Assembly: GCA_038239195.1 (NCBI GenBank)
Contig: JBBSEZ010000531.1
Location: forward strand, 1 to 6,226
DNA: 6,226 nt
DNA from: JBBSEZ01 sp038239195
GTDB taxonomy: Bacteria; Planctomycetota; Planctomycetia; Gemmatales; Gemmataceae
Direction of reading: 5' to 3'
The notes below the pieces were generated by a model, which did not search any database, was not told the DNA's origin, and worked only from the letters and a program-made list of their open reading frames with translations. Shown here piece after piece: positions 1 to 6,226 of the stretch (within the stretch, counting starts at the first letter, position 1; every line of letters starts with the position of its first letter). The translations under genes were made by a program, and so were the position numbers.

Positions 1-20
1 AACCCAACCGCCGGGGTCGC

Positions 21-119
21 GGGGGGGGGTTGGGGGGGGTGGCACGGCCGGTGGGGGGGGGGGGGGGGCCCCCCCGTTGGGGCCACCACCCACCGGGGGC
101 CCCCCCCCCCCCCCCCCCC
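21..119. repeat. G and C homopolymer tracts in the leader
   Basis: The stretch holds G9 (21-29), G8 (32-39), G16 (53-68) directly followed by C7 (69-75), and C20 (100-119). The G16 and C20 tracts are complementary and could pair into a hairpin across a loop of about 31 bases. The clustered G runs could also form a G-quadruplex. Nothing in it looks coding. Two readings remain open: a real slippage-prone tract upstream of a surface-protein gene, or low-quality sequence or assembly. Tract lengths should be treated as uncertain. Confidence 0.8.
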
Positions 120-145
120 AACAGGGGGCCGACGCCCCCCGCTCG

Positions 146-174
146 CCGATCCTTTCCCGATCTCTGGCCCGATC
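146..174. promoter_or_regulatory. Three CCGATC direct repeats upstream of the surface-protein gene
   Basis: CCGATC occurs at 146-151, 157-162 and 169-174, so the copies start 11 and 12 bp apart, close to one helical turn. They lie about 70 to 100 bp before the start codon, a plausible position for a regulator binding on one face of the DNA. No convincing -35/-10 pair is visible here. This is inferred from spacing alone and could be chance in GC-rich DNA. Confidence 0.25.
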
Positions 175-230
175 CCAATCGCGTTCGCGGTGCGCGCCGC
201 GGCCGTCTGTTCACCCCGTTGCGACAACGC

Positions 231-235
231 AGGAG
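231..235 (+). promoter_or_regulatory. Shine-Dalgarno site that fixes the GTG start at 243
   Basis: AGGAG sits 7 bases upstream of GTG at 243-245, an ideal spacing. The reading frame is open further upstream, back to a TTG at 30, but that extension would translate the G and C homopolymers into Gly/Pro-rich sequence and has no ribosome binding site. The site therefore decides the start. Confidence 0.75.
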
Positions 236-242
236 TTTCGCC

Positions 243-3200
243 GTGTTCAACTTCTCCAACTGGCTGAGCAAGCTTTCCCCGAGTGCCTCCCGCACGAGCA
301 AGCGGGCCACCCGCAAGACGACGAAGCGCCTCGCGCTGGAGCGACTCGAAGACCGATTGACTCCTGCCGTTCACGACCTCACCAGCGGCCTGAATTACGC
401 CACGATTCAGGCCGCCGTCACTGCCGCCAGCGCCAACGACGTCATCCTCGCAGACGCGGGGACGTACGCCGAACAGGTGACGATCAACAAGGCCCTGACT
501 CTGGAAGGCGCCCAGCACGGCGTGGATGCCCGGACGCGCAGCGGGAGCGAGTCGATCGTGACCGGCGTCGGCAATAATGGCCAGACGCCGTTCTACGTCA
601 CCGCCAGCAACGTGACCATCGACGGCTTTACGGTCCAGGGGGCGACCAACAGCAACCAGTTCGGCTTTGGCATCCTCGTGGGCGCTGGCACTTCGGGAAG
701 CCACGTGCTGAACAACATCGTCCAGAACAACATCGCTGGCCTCTCTCTGGCGAACAACAGCAGCATCAACCAGACCACGATCCAGCACAACGTGTTCCGC
801 AACAACAACCAGAGCGGTCCGGGCAGCGGCGACGGGATTTACAGCGACCAGTCCAACGCCGGCGGCACCCTCACCAACGTCCTGATCGACGGCAACTCGT
901 TCACCGGCAATTCCGACGCCGGCATCGACTTCTCCTCGACCGACGCCACCAAGCCGGCGACGCAGATCACCATCTCCAACAACGTCTTCGACGGCAACGC
1001 CCGCGGGATGCTGGCCTTCAACCTCACGAACTCGTCGATCGCGAGCAACACGTTCCAGAACTCGACGGACAGCGCCACGGCCGACATCCGCCTCTTCGAA
1101 GGCGTCAGTGGGCTGGCCATCACCGGCAACCTACTCGAGAACGGCGCCGGCCGGGCGGTGCGCATCGGCAACAGCGGGACCGGTTCGCCCGACGCGACGA
1201 ACGTCCGGTTCAACCTCAATTCCATCAGCGGCTACACCGGCCCGGCCGGGACCTTTGAGGTGGACAACTACACCGGAACGCTCGACGCTTCCTGCAATTG
1301 GTGGGGCGCCATCTCGGGGCCGACGGTCGCGAGCAACTCCGGCGGCCTGGGTCAGACCATCACGGGGCTGACCAGCCAGGTTACATACCGCACGTGGCTG
1401 ATCTACGGGACGGATGCCGACCTCACCACGCCCGGCTTCCAGTTGCTGACGACGATCAACGTGACCGCCAGCGGCGACGTCAGCGCCGCCGACAACGATT
1501 ACACGCGCCTGGCCAACGCCATCGGCTGCGTCCAGAGCGGCCAAACCATCGTCCTGAGCGGCACGTTCGACTGGACCAAGCCGTTTGCCGCGGCCGCCTG
1601 GGCGCTGGGCAACGACGGCGTCAACGGCACGGCGGACGACTACACGATCTATGGGCCGGCGAACGTGAACAACGTGACGCTGACGGCCGCCAGCCTCGGG
1701 GCCGCGACCATCCAGGGGCCGGGCAGCATCCCTGGCGTCTATCTCGAGGGGCCGCTCCAGCTCAACACGGGGAACAACGGGGACCGGCTCTATGGCTCGT
1801 CCACCAACCAGAACTGGACCATCTCCAACCTGAACATCTTCGATTTCGCGCTGGGCATCGCGATGTTCGACAACTCACCGGGGAACAGCGCCGCCTTCAC
1901 CGGCACGCACATCGTCAACAACCACATTCGCCTCGCCCCCGACGTGCTCGACCCCGTTACGCCTGCCAACACGATCCAGAACATCGGCATCTACTACTCG
2001 CACGGCAAGAACCAGGTCATCCAGAACAACACCATCGACCTCCAGGGCAACGGCGTCAGCGACTCGGTCCACAGCAATTTCTCGGCCGAGGTCGGCATGC
2101 AGGGCGACACCAGCGGCGGGGACATCTACGACGGCTTCCAGATCAAGGGCAACACGGTCAACGTCCTTCATGCCCAGAGCAGCGACCCCGAGCTGATTCG
2201 CGGCATCTGGGAAAACACCGACGGGACGACGAGCAACATCACCGTCAGCAACAACAAGTTCCTGAACCTGGATGCGGCCAACAACCCGGCCCTGAACAAG
2301 CAGATCGCCTTCCGGCTCACGTCGCCCTCCAGCGCGACCACCACCATCGCGTACGCGAACAACCAGGTGGCCGGCGCTCACGTCGGCTTCCAATACTACC
2401 CCGGTTATACCAACGGAGGTACCCCCGCCGTCCAGCTCACCGGCAACACGCTCACCAACGTCTTCAACGGCTTCGATTTTACCAACGCGCAGACGGTGAA
2501 CTACCTGTCGGGGAACTCGGTCACCGGCACGGGCAGCGCCGGGACCGGCATCGGCGTCGGGGTTGGCTCCACGCTGACCACGGACGGCGTCACCGGCACC
2601 AACACCGTCACGAGCTTCGCCACGGGCATCGACGTGAGCGGGACGGCGACCTTGACGCAGAACACGATCGCCGCCAATGGGACGGGCGTTCACGTCGAGG
2701 CGAGCGGTAGCCTGGTTTCCGCGAGCCAGAACTTCATCACCAACAGCACGGGCGACGGCATCCGGGTCGAAGCGGCCGCCGCCTCGGTTGGGCCCATCAC
2801 GAACAACGACCTGTCCGGCAACGGCGTGCTGGCGCTGCGCAACCTGAGCGGGAGCACGATCAACGCCTCGACCAACTGGTGGGGCAGTAAGACGCTGGCG
2901 GGCGTTCAGGCGGCCAGCAGTGGCAGCGTGGACTACACGCCGTTCCTCGACGCGGGCACCGACGCGCAGCCGAGCACGCCGGGCTTCCAGGGAGACTTCT
3001 CGGTCCTCGACGTCACCGCCGCCAGCCCCCAGACCGGCGGCGTCGGGCGCATCCAGGAGGGCGTCAACGCCGTGACGGCGGGCGGCACCGTCAACGTGCT
3101 GGCGGGCACCTACGTCGAGAACGTCACGATCGCCAAGAACCTCACGCTCGCCGGCGCTCCCGGGAGCCCGCCCGGCGCCATCCTTTCCCCGTCCTCGGGC

Positions 3201-5252
3201 ACGGGCATCACCATCGGCAGCCCGGCCACCGACGTGACCCTCAAGAACCTGAAAGTGACGGGCGCGACCAGCGCCCTCAGCGCGTCGGGCCTCACGACGC
3301 TGACCCTGTCCGACCTGGCCCTGATGGGCAACGGCACGGGCGGGACGGTCAGCAACGTGAGCACGCTCAACTACGTGCCGTCCAGCGGCGGTACGGGCAC
3401 GACGGTCACGCTCACGGGCAGCACGTTCCAGCGCGGCTCCGACGATACCGTCGGCTACTCGAACGTCTCCACCTTCAACGTGACCGGCAGCAGTGGGGCC
3501 GACACGTTCAACGTGACTCCTCCGCCCAGTGCCTCCACCACCTTCCACATCCACGGCGGCGACCCAAAGCCGCCCGCCAGCCCCGGCGACACGCTGAACG
3601 TCAACCTCTCCGGCACGACCAACCCGCAGCTCCACACCACCCAGCCGGTGCCCGCCGACGGCTACGCGGGGTCCTGGACGTTCAGCAACAGGCAGTCGAT
3701 CTTCTTCGACCAGATTGAAACGCTGGGGCCGTCGGCCAACCTCTCCGTCAGCCAGACGGCCTCGGCGAGCCCCACGGAAGGCGGGAACGTCACGTTCACG
3801 ATCACCGTCACGAACAACGGCCCCAACACCGCGACGAACGTCATCCTCACCGACGCGGTCCCCGCGGGAACGACTTTCGTCTCGTCGAGCTTCCCCGGTT
3901 ACAACTCGGGGACTGGTCAGGTCAACCTGGGGACGATCACCGCCACGGCTGCCTTTACCGGGACGATCGTGGTCCACCTCCCCGAGGAAGGGGGGATCAG
4001 CAACACGGCGAGCGTCACCAGCGACCTGCCGGAGCCCGACCCGAGCGACAACTCCCAGACGCTGCCCCTGACCGTTGCCGATGCGGCCTTGACGGCAGGG
4101 ACGCTGACGCTCCCCAGCACCACCGTGGGGACGGCGCTCGTCAACGTGGTTCTGCTCCACTTCACCGACAGCGATCCCAACGGCACCGTCACCGATTACA
4201 AGGGGACGGTGGCCTGGGGCGACGGAGTGGTCGAGGACAGCGTCGCCAACCCGACCCACGTCTCCGTGGTGGCCCACGCGGGCGGCGGCTTCGACGTCGT
4301 GGGCAGCCACACCTACTCCAAGGTCGGCACCGTGCCCTTCAGCGTCGCGGTGCAAGACTCGGGCGGCGCTCCCGCGATCAACGCGGGCGGGGCGGTGGTC
4401 GTCAGCGTCCCGAGCGGGGTGACGCACACCCCGCCCGGCTCGATCAGCGTCGATGGCGTGCCCGGGCAGAACGCCAACCAGATCCAGAATCGTCAGACGT
4501 TCGCCCTCTACCCGACTACCGGTCCGACGCCGATCCAGTTCAGCAGTCCGATCGCGGTGAACGCCGAAGTCGGGCCGGATACGGCAGACCGGGGGACGGC
4601 CTTCGCCGGGCTGACCCCGAACGAGCGGGTTGTGCAGGCGCTGTACCTGGACATCCTGGGCCGGGCCGGGGCGAAGTCCGAGCTGGACGGCTGGGCCGGG
4701 CTGCTGAACGGCTCGACGGCCGCGCAGCGGTCGGTGGCGAGTAGCATCGAGGGGAGCTCGGAGGGCCAGACGCGCCTGGTGAAGGCCTGGTACGTCGCTT
4801 ACCTCGGGCGGCCGGCGGCCGGGGGCGAGGAACAAGGTTGGGTCAGCCTGTTGCAGGCGGGGCAGACCGAGGAGCAGGTCCTCAGCCAGATCCTGGGCAC
4901 CGGCGAGTTCTTCAATCGTGCCCAGGTGTTGATTCCGTCGGGGCCGGGCTCGGGCTCGGCGTCGGGGCGTTTCGTGCAGGCGCTGTATCAACTCCTGCTC
5001 GATCGTCCGGGCAGCCAGAGCGAGCTGGACGGGTGGATCAACCAAATTCCGGGGATCGGCTGGCAAGGAGTGGCGTTGGGGCTCCTGGGCTCGACGGAGT
5101 TCCGGTCGAACCAGTTCGAGGGCTACTACGACGTGCTCTTGCACCGGCCGTCGGACGCGAGCGGGTTGAACGGCTGGGTCTTCTCGAACATGGACATGCG
5201 GAGCGTCCGACTGGGCTTCGAGGCCGGGTCCGAGTTCTTCGTCAACGGCTGA
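243..5252 (+). CDS. Large modular beta-helix surface protein with DUF11, PKD-like and DUF4214-type repeats
   Basis: The protein has 1669 residues with the GTG start chosen from AGGAG at 231. Residues 1-31 are basic and Ser/Thr-rich with no hydrophobic signal segment. LERLEDRLTPA at 32-42 is a motif recurrent near the N terminus of planctomycete exported proteins. Three parallel beta-helix modules follow (about 51-357, 401-883, 930-1075), with Asn-rich rungs such as NNVFDGN and GNSFTGN. A linker (about 1076-1163) carries GADTFNV at 1085. A DUF11-like domain (about 1164-1278) has VTNNGPNTATNV. A PKD-like domain (about 1283-1388) has WGDG at 1325 and GSHTY ending at 1358. Four DUF4214-type repeats fill 1460-1669. 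Only two cysteines are present (C351, C429). The likely role is adhesion, glycan binding or envelope structure. Beta-helix folds also occur in polysaccharide lyases, but I see no catalytic site. Family assignment is firm; function is inferred. Confidence 0.93.
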   Translation: MFNFSNWLSKLSPSASRTSKRATRKTTKRLALERLEDRLTPAVHDLTSGLNYATIQAAVTAASANDVILADAGTYAEQVTINKALTLEGAQHGVDARTRSGSESIVTGVGNNGQTPFYVTASNVTIDGFTVQGATNSNQFGFGILVGAGTSGSHVLNNIVQNNIAGLSLANNSSINQTTIQHNVFRNNNQSGPGSGDGIYSDQSNAGGTLTNVLIDGNSFTGNSDAGIDFSSTDATKPATQITISNNVFDGNARGMLAFNLTNSSIASNTFQNSTDSATADIRLFEGVSGLAITGNLLENGAGRAVRIGNSGTGSPDATNVRFNLNSISGYTGPAGTFEVDNYTGTLDASCNWWGAISGPTVASNSGGLGQTITGLTSQVTYRTWLIYGTDADLTTPGFQLLTTINVTASGDVSAADNDYTRLANAIGCVQSGQTIVLSGTFDWTKPFAAAAWALGNDGVNGTADDYTIYGPANVNNVTLTAASLGAATIQGPGSIPGVYLEGPLQLNTGNNGDRLYGSSTNQNWTISNLNIFDFALGIAMFDNSPGNSAAFTGTHIVNNHIRLAPDVLDPVTPANTIQNIGIYYSHGKNQVIQNNTIDLQGNGVSDSVHSNFSAEVGMQGDTSGGDIYDGFQIKGNTVNVLHAQSSDPELIRGIWENTDGTTSNITVSNNKFLNLDAANNPALNKQIAFRLTSPSSATTTIAYANNQVAGAHVGFQYYPGYTNGGTPAVQLTGNTLTNVFNGFDFTNAQTVNYLSGNSVTGTGSAGTGIGVGVGSTLTTDGVTGTNTVTSFATGIDVSGTATLTQNTIAANGTGVHVEASGSLVSASQNFITNSTGDGIRVEAAAASVGPITNNDLSGNGVLALRNLSGSTINASTNWWGSKTLAGVQAASSGSVDYTPFLDAGTDAQPSTPGFQGDFSVLDVTAASPQTGGVGRIQEGVNAVTAGGTVNVLAGTYVENVTIAKNLTLAGAPGSPPGAILSPSSGTGITIGSPATDVTLKNLKVTGATSALSASGLTTLTLSDLALMGNGTGGTVSNVSTLNYVPSSGGTGTTVTLTGSTFQRGSDDTVGYSNVSTFNVTGSSGADTFNVTPPPSASTTFHIHGGDPKPPASPGDTLNVNLSGTTNPQLHTTQPVPADGYAGSWTFSNRQSIFFDQIETLGPSANLSVSQTASASPTEGGNVTFTITVTNNGPNTATNVILTDAVPAGTTFVSSSFPGYNSGTGQVNLGTITATAAFTGTIVVHLPEEGGISNTASVTSDLPEPDPSDNSQTLPLTVADAALTAGTLTLPSTTVGTALVNVVLLHFTDSDPNGTVTDYKGTVAWGDGVVEDSVANPTHVSVVAHAGGGFDVVGSHTYSKVGTVPFSVAVQDSGGAPAINAGGAVVVSVPSGVTHTPPGSISVDGVPGQNANQIQNRQTFALYPTTGPTPIQFSSPIAVNAEVGPDTADRGTAFAGLTPNERVVQALYLDILGRAGAKSELDGWAGLLNGSTAAQRSVASSIEGSSEGQTRLVKAWYVAYLGRPAAGGEEQGWVSLLQAGQTEEQVLSQILGTGEFFNRAQVLIPSGPGSGSASGRFVQALYQLLLDRPGSQSELDGWINQIPGIGWQGVALGLLGSTEFRSNQFEGYYDVLLHRPSDASGLNGWVFSNMDMRSVRLGFEAGSEFFVNG
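405..512 (+). repeat. Beta-helix N-terminal cap, copy 1
   Basis: Residues 55-90 form the opening cap of the first beta-helix, ending in AGTYAEQVTINKALTLEGA. They align without a gap to residues 937-972, exactly 882 residues downstream, with 19 of 36 positions identical by eye. The AGTY.E.VTI.K.LTL.GA pattern is common at the start of right-handed beta-helix domains in bacterial secreted proteins. Confidence 0.8.
1293..1442 (+). repeat. NWWG beta-helix closing segment, copy 1
   Basis: Residues 351-400 close the first beta-helix. They contain CNWWGAISGP (351-360), then GTDADLTTPGFQ (389-400). The same order returns at residues 878-916, where the second helix ends. NWWG followed by a short linker and an aromatic strand is a frequent terminal element in such beta-helix proteins. 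C351 is one of only two cysteines in the protein. Confidence 0.7.
2874..2990 (+). repeat. NWWG beta-helix closing segment, copy 2
   Basis: Residues 878-916 run from NWWGSKTLAG to GTDAQPSTPGFQ (905-916). The last element matches copy 1 at 9 of 12 positions. The linker between the two elements is ten residues shorter than in copy 1, and the cysteine before NWWG is replaced by threonine. It marks the border between the second and third beta-helix modules. Confidence 0.7.
3051..3158 (+). repeat. Beta-helix N-terminal cap, copy 2
   Basis: Residues 937-972 contain AGTYVENVTIAKNLTLAGA and repeat residues 55-90 without gaps. The cap opens the third and shortest beta-helix module. Unlike the first two, this module has no NWWG closing segment and runs into the GADTFNV linker, so it may be a partial duplicate. 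Confidence 0.75.
4620..5249 (+). repeat. Four DUF4214-type repeats at the C terminus
   Basis: Residues 1460-1669 hold four units on the pattern Y-x(2)-L-(L/G)-x-R-P ... G-W. The cores are YLDILGRAGAKSELDGW (Y1468, W1484), YVAYLGRPAAGGEEQGW (Y1517, W1533), YQLLLDRPGSQSELDGW (Y1582, W1598) and YDVLLHRPSDASGLNGW (Y1629, W1645). The Tyr-to-Trp distance is 16 residues in all four. Most units are followed by a GS/GTxEF element, for example GTGEFF, GSTEFR and GSEFF. DUF4214 domains are common at the ends of bacterial surface proteins, and their molecular role is not settled. The protein ends four residues after the last such element, so the gene looks complete. Confidence 0.85.
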
Positions 5253-5321
5253 GCCAGCGGGACAACGTTGCCGTTGAGGAGCATCGCCCAGCCCCGAACG
5301 CGCCGCGCGAGGCAAGATCCC

Positions 5322-5353
5322 AAGGCCCCCCGACGCACCGCGTCGGGGGCCTT
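5322..5353 (+). terminator. Probable intrinsic terminator of the surface-protein gene
   Basis: The left arm 5322-5336 (AAGGCCCCCCGACGC) and right arm 5340-5353 (GCGTCGGGGGCCTT) form a 14-bp stem with one bulged C and an ACC loop. It starts 69 bases after the stop codon. The arms begin with AA and end with TT followed by CTC, so the U-tract is weak, but the stem is very stable. Because the flanking genes converge, it could also stop transcription arriving from the minus strand. Confidence 0.7.
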
Positions 5354-5784
5354 CTCGCAGGGCGCCGAGGGGGTGGTGCTCTTGGTGGGTCGCCGGCCCA
5401 GGGGGAAAAAGCCGTTGCCGGCGGGGAATGCGCTACGCCCACGCGGTCCGGCTCATCCGGCCCGCGAAGCGATCGCCGAGGTGGACCGACCTTCTTTTGG
5501 AGGACAGGTTTCGCTTCGGGTGCCATCCGCCGTTCCTGGCCTGATCGTGTTGCAGGTCGGGCCCTGCGGCTCAGGCAATCCAGCGCTCACCTTGCCATCC
5601 GGGCCTCGCCGGCCATGCCGCTTGCCGGCTTCACTGCGCCCCGGCTTTCCAGCCATGCTGCTTTGCCCTGATCAGGTTTCCCCTTCGGGTCGGTCTGGTG
5701 GCCCAGGAATGCTGCCCTCGAGTCCTCCACTCTTCGAGGGATCAACCATACCCTTACGCGACGCAAACCGACCGCGATGAGCTG
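5354..5784. other. Convergent intergenic block with hairpins, no supported gene
   Basis: No reading frame here has a recognisable protein or a good ribosome binding site. Visible secondary-structure elements are: a 7-bp hairpin CCCTCGA (5715-5721) with TCGAGGG (5734-5740) across 12 bases; the 10-bp palindrome CCTGATCAGG (5667-5676); GCCGG (5624-5628) with CCGGC (5641-5645); GGCC (5602-5605) with GGCC (5611-5614); and GCCCTG (5561-5566) with CAGGC (5572-5576) and one bulge. The density of short pairings suggests a structured RNA or the remnant of a mobile element, but I recognise no family. GC-rich DNA yields many such pairings by chance. Confidence 0.35.
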
Positions 5785-5825
5785 GGCGCGGCCGGGGAAA
5801 AAGCATTCTCGCTCCGAGCCGCGCC
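5785..5825 (-). terminator. Hairpin downstream of the ChaN-like gene, possible terminator
   Basis: GGCGCGGC (5785-5792) pairs perfectly with GCCGCGCC (5818-5825). After a bulged A the stem can extend by CGG/CCG (5793-5795 with 5814-5816). It lies about 60 bases past the stop of the minus-strand gene. No U-tract follows the stem on the minus strand; the only T run (T5) is inside the loop. It is therefore not a textbook intrinsic terminator, and the role is uncertain. Confidence 0.35.
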
Positions 5826-5885
5826 TTCCCCTGCCCCCTATGCCCGGCACAACCGGAACTGTTCCTCTCATTTGCCTGGGCAGCA

Positions 5886-6226
5886 TCACTTCACGATCAC
5901 GACGTAGTCTGCCGCCGGGTCCGCTGTGACGGCGCTCACCTCTCCGCCGAGGACGATGCGCACCGTGACGACCTTTCCGCCCGTTCGCTTGGCGATGCGC
6001 TGCGGGATGCCGAAGCCGCGGTCCACGTGCCCGCTGCCCGCGAGCACGACGAACCGGCGCAGCCGGCGCTCTTGCTGGAAGCGCGCGGCGCTGTCGGCCA
6101 TGTACTCGTCCCACAACGTCATCACCTGGTACATGCGCTCCTGCTGGTCCTCGGGCAACTTGACCGGCCCGTGCATCTTGCCCAGGCGGTCGAACCAGTA
6201 GGCCCGGTGGTCCTTGACGAAGAAAT
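5886..6226 (-). CDS. ChaN-like (DUF399) haem-binding uptake family protein, C-terminal part
   Basis: Only the last 112 residues are visible. The frame stays open to the right edge, so the true start lies beyond it, and the ATG at 6176 is internal. The fragment carries a WDEYMADSAARF helix followed by VVLAGSGHVDRGFGIPQRI. That combination (WDxxMA, then a hydrophobic strand ending AGxGH and a GIP motif) is characteristic of the ChaN/DUF399 family within the EreA/ChaN/Tiki superfamily. Characterised ChaN is an iron-regulated lipoprotein that binds haem, so a role in haem or iron handling at the envelope is possible but inferred. The lipoprotein signal, if any, would be in the missing part. The protein ends with a strand-rich tail, YVVIVK. 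No partner gene or regulatory site is visible, and the gene converges on the surface-protein gene. Confidence 0.8.
   Translation of the reverse strand, partial: FFVKDHRAYWFDRLGKMHGPVKLPEDQQERMYQVMTLWDEYMADSAARFQQERRLRRFVVLAGSGHVDRGFGIPQRIAKRTGGKVVTVRIVLGGEVSAVTADPAADYVVIVK

Noticed and set aside
30..242. N-terminal extension of the large protein from TTG at 30
   Set aside because: It translates the G and C homopolymers into Gly/Pro-rich sequence, has no ribosome binding site, and is replaced by a well-placed AGGAG plus GTG at 243.
1298..2710. Plus-strand 470-codon frame inside the beta-helix region
   Set aside because: Its Arg, Gln and His-rich product is a shifted reading of Asn-rich beta-helix codons. 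There is no domain or ribosome binding site.
1875..5315. Antisense open frame of 1146 codons on the minus strand
   Set aside because: It is Arg, Gly, Val and Asp-rich with no domain. Such frames arise opposite GC-rich genes with strong third-position bias, and the plus-strand frame has recognisable domains throughout.
5469..5476. GCGATCGC palindrome
   Set aside because: A single copy of a common GC-rich octamer; no repeats or context give it a role here.
5672..5749. Minus-strand 25-residue open frame starting ATGGTTGATCCC
   Set aside because: AAGGG is only 1-2 bases from the ATG, too close for a normal ribosome binding site, and the frame overlaps the 5715-5740 hairpin. There is no similarity I can recognise.
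5268..5780. Plus-strand 170-codon frame in the intergenic region
   Set aside because: It runs through the terminator stem, has Pro/Arg/Gly-biased composition without a recognisable domain, and lacks a good ribosome binding site.
5587..6114. Minus-strand 175-codon frame overlapping the ChaN-like gene
   Set aside because: It overlaps the ChaN-like coding sequence in another frame and is rich in Arg, Gly and Ala with no domain.
1..6226. CRISPR array, tRNA, rRNA, transposase or defence genes
   Set aside because: I looked on both strands and saw no regularly spaced direct repeats, tRNA-like cloverleaf, rRNA signature or transposase motif.

Overview
The window looks like a GC-rich planctomycete genome, most likely from the Gemmatales or a near relative. 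The main reasons are the N-terminal LERLEDRLTPA motif and the large, modular, cysteine-poor protein that carries it. Its parts (parallel beta-helix, DUF11, PKD-like fold, terminal DUF4214-type repeats) are typical of planctomycete surface or secreted proteins. The lineage is inferred from motifs; no marker gene is present.

Layout. Positions 1-242 are a leader with extreme G and C homopolymers (up to G16 and C20), then three CCGATC direct repeats, then an AGGAG ribosome binding site. Positions 243-5252 (+) encode one protein of 1669 residues, about 80 percent of the window. A strong hairpin at 5322-5353 probably terminates it. Positions 5354-5885 hold no gene I can support, but contain several hairpins and palindromes. 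From the right edge, 6226 down to 5886 on the minus strand, is the C-terminal third of a ChaN-like (DUF399, haem-binding uptake/Tiki superfamily) protein whose start lies outside the window.

The two genes converge, so they are not an operon and nothing shows that they act together. The large protein is probably exported and used in adhesion, carbohydrate binding or cell-envelope structure; no catalytic site could be identified. The ChaN-like protein may act in haem or iron handling at the envelope. I see no defence system, CRISPR array, tRNA, rRNA or intact mobile element. The most interesting features are the internally duplicated architecture of the large protein, its hydrophobic-free N terminus, the homopolymer tracts in its leader and the unexplained convergent intergenic block.
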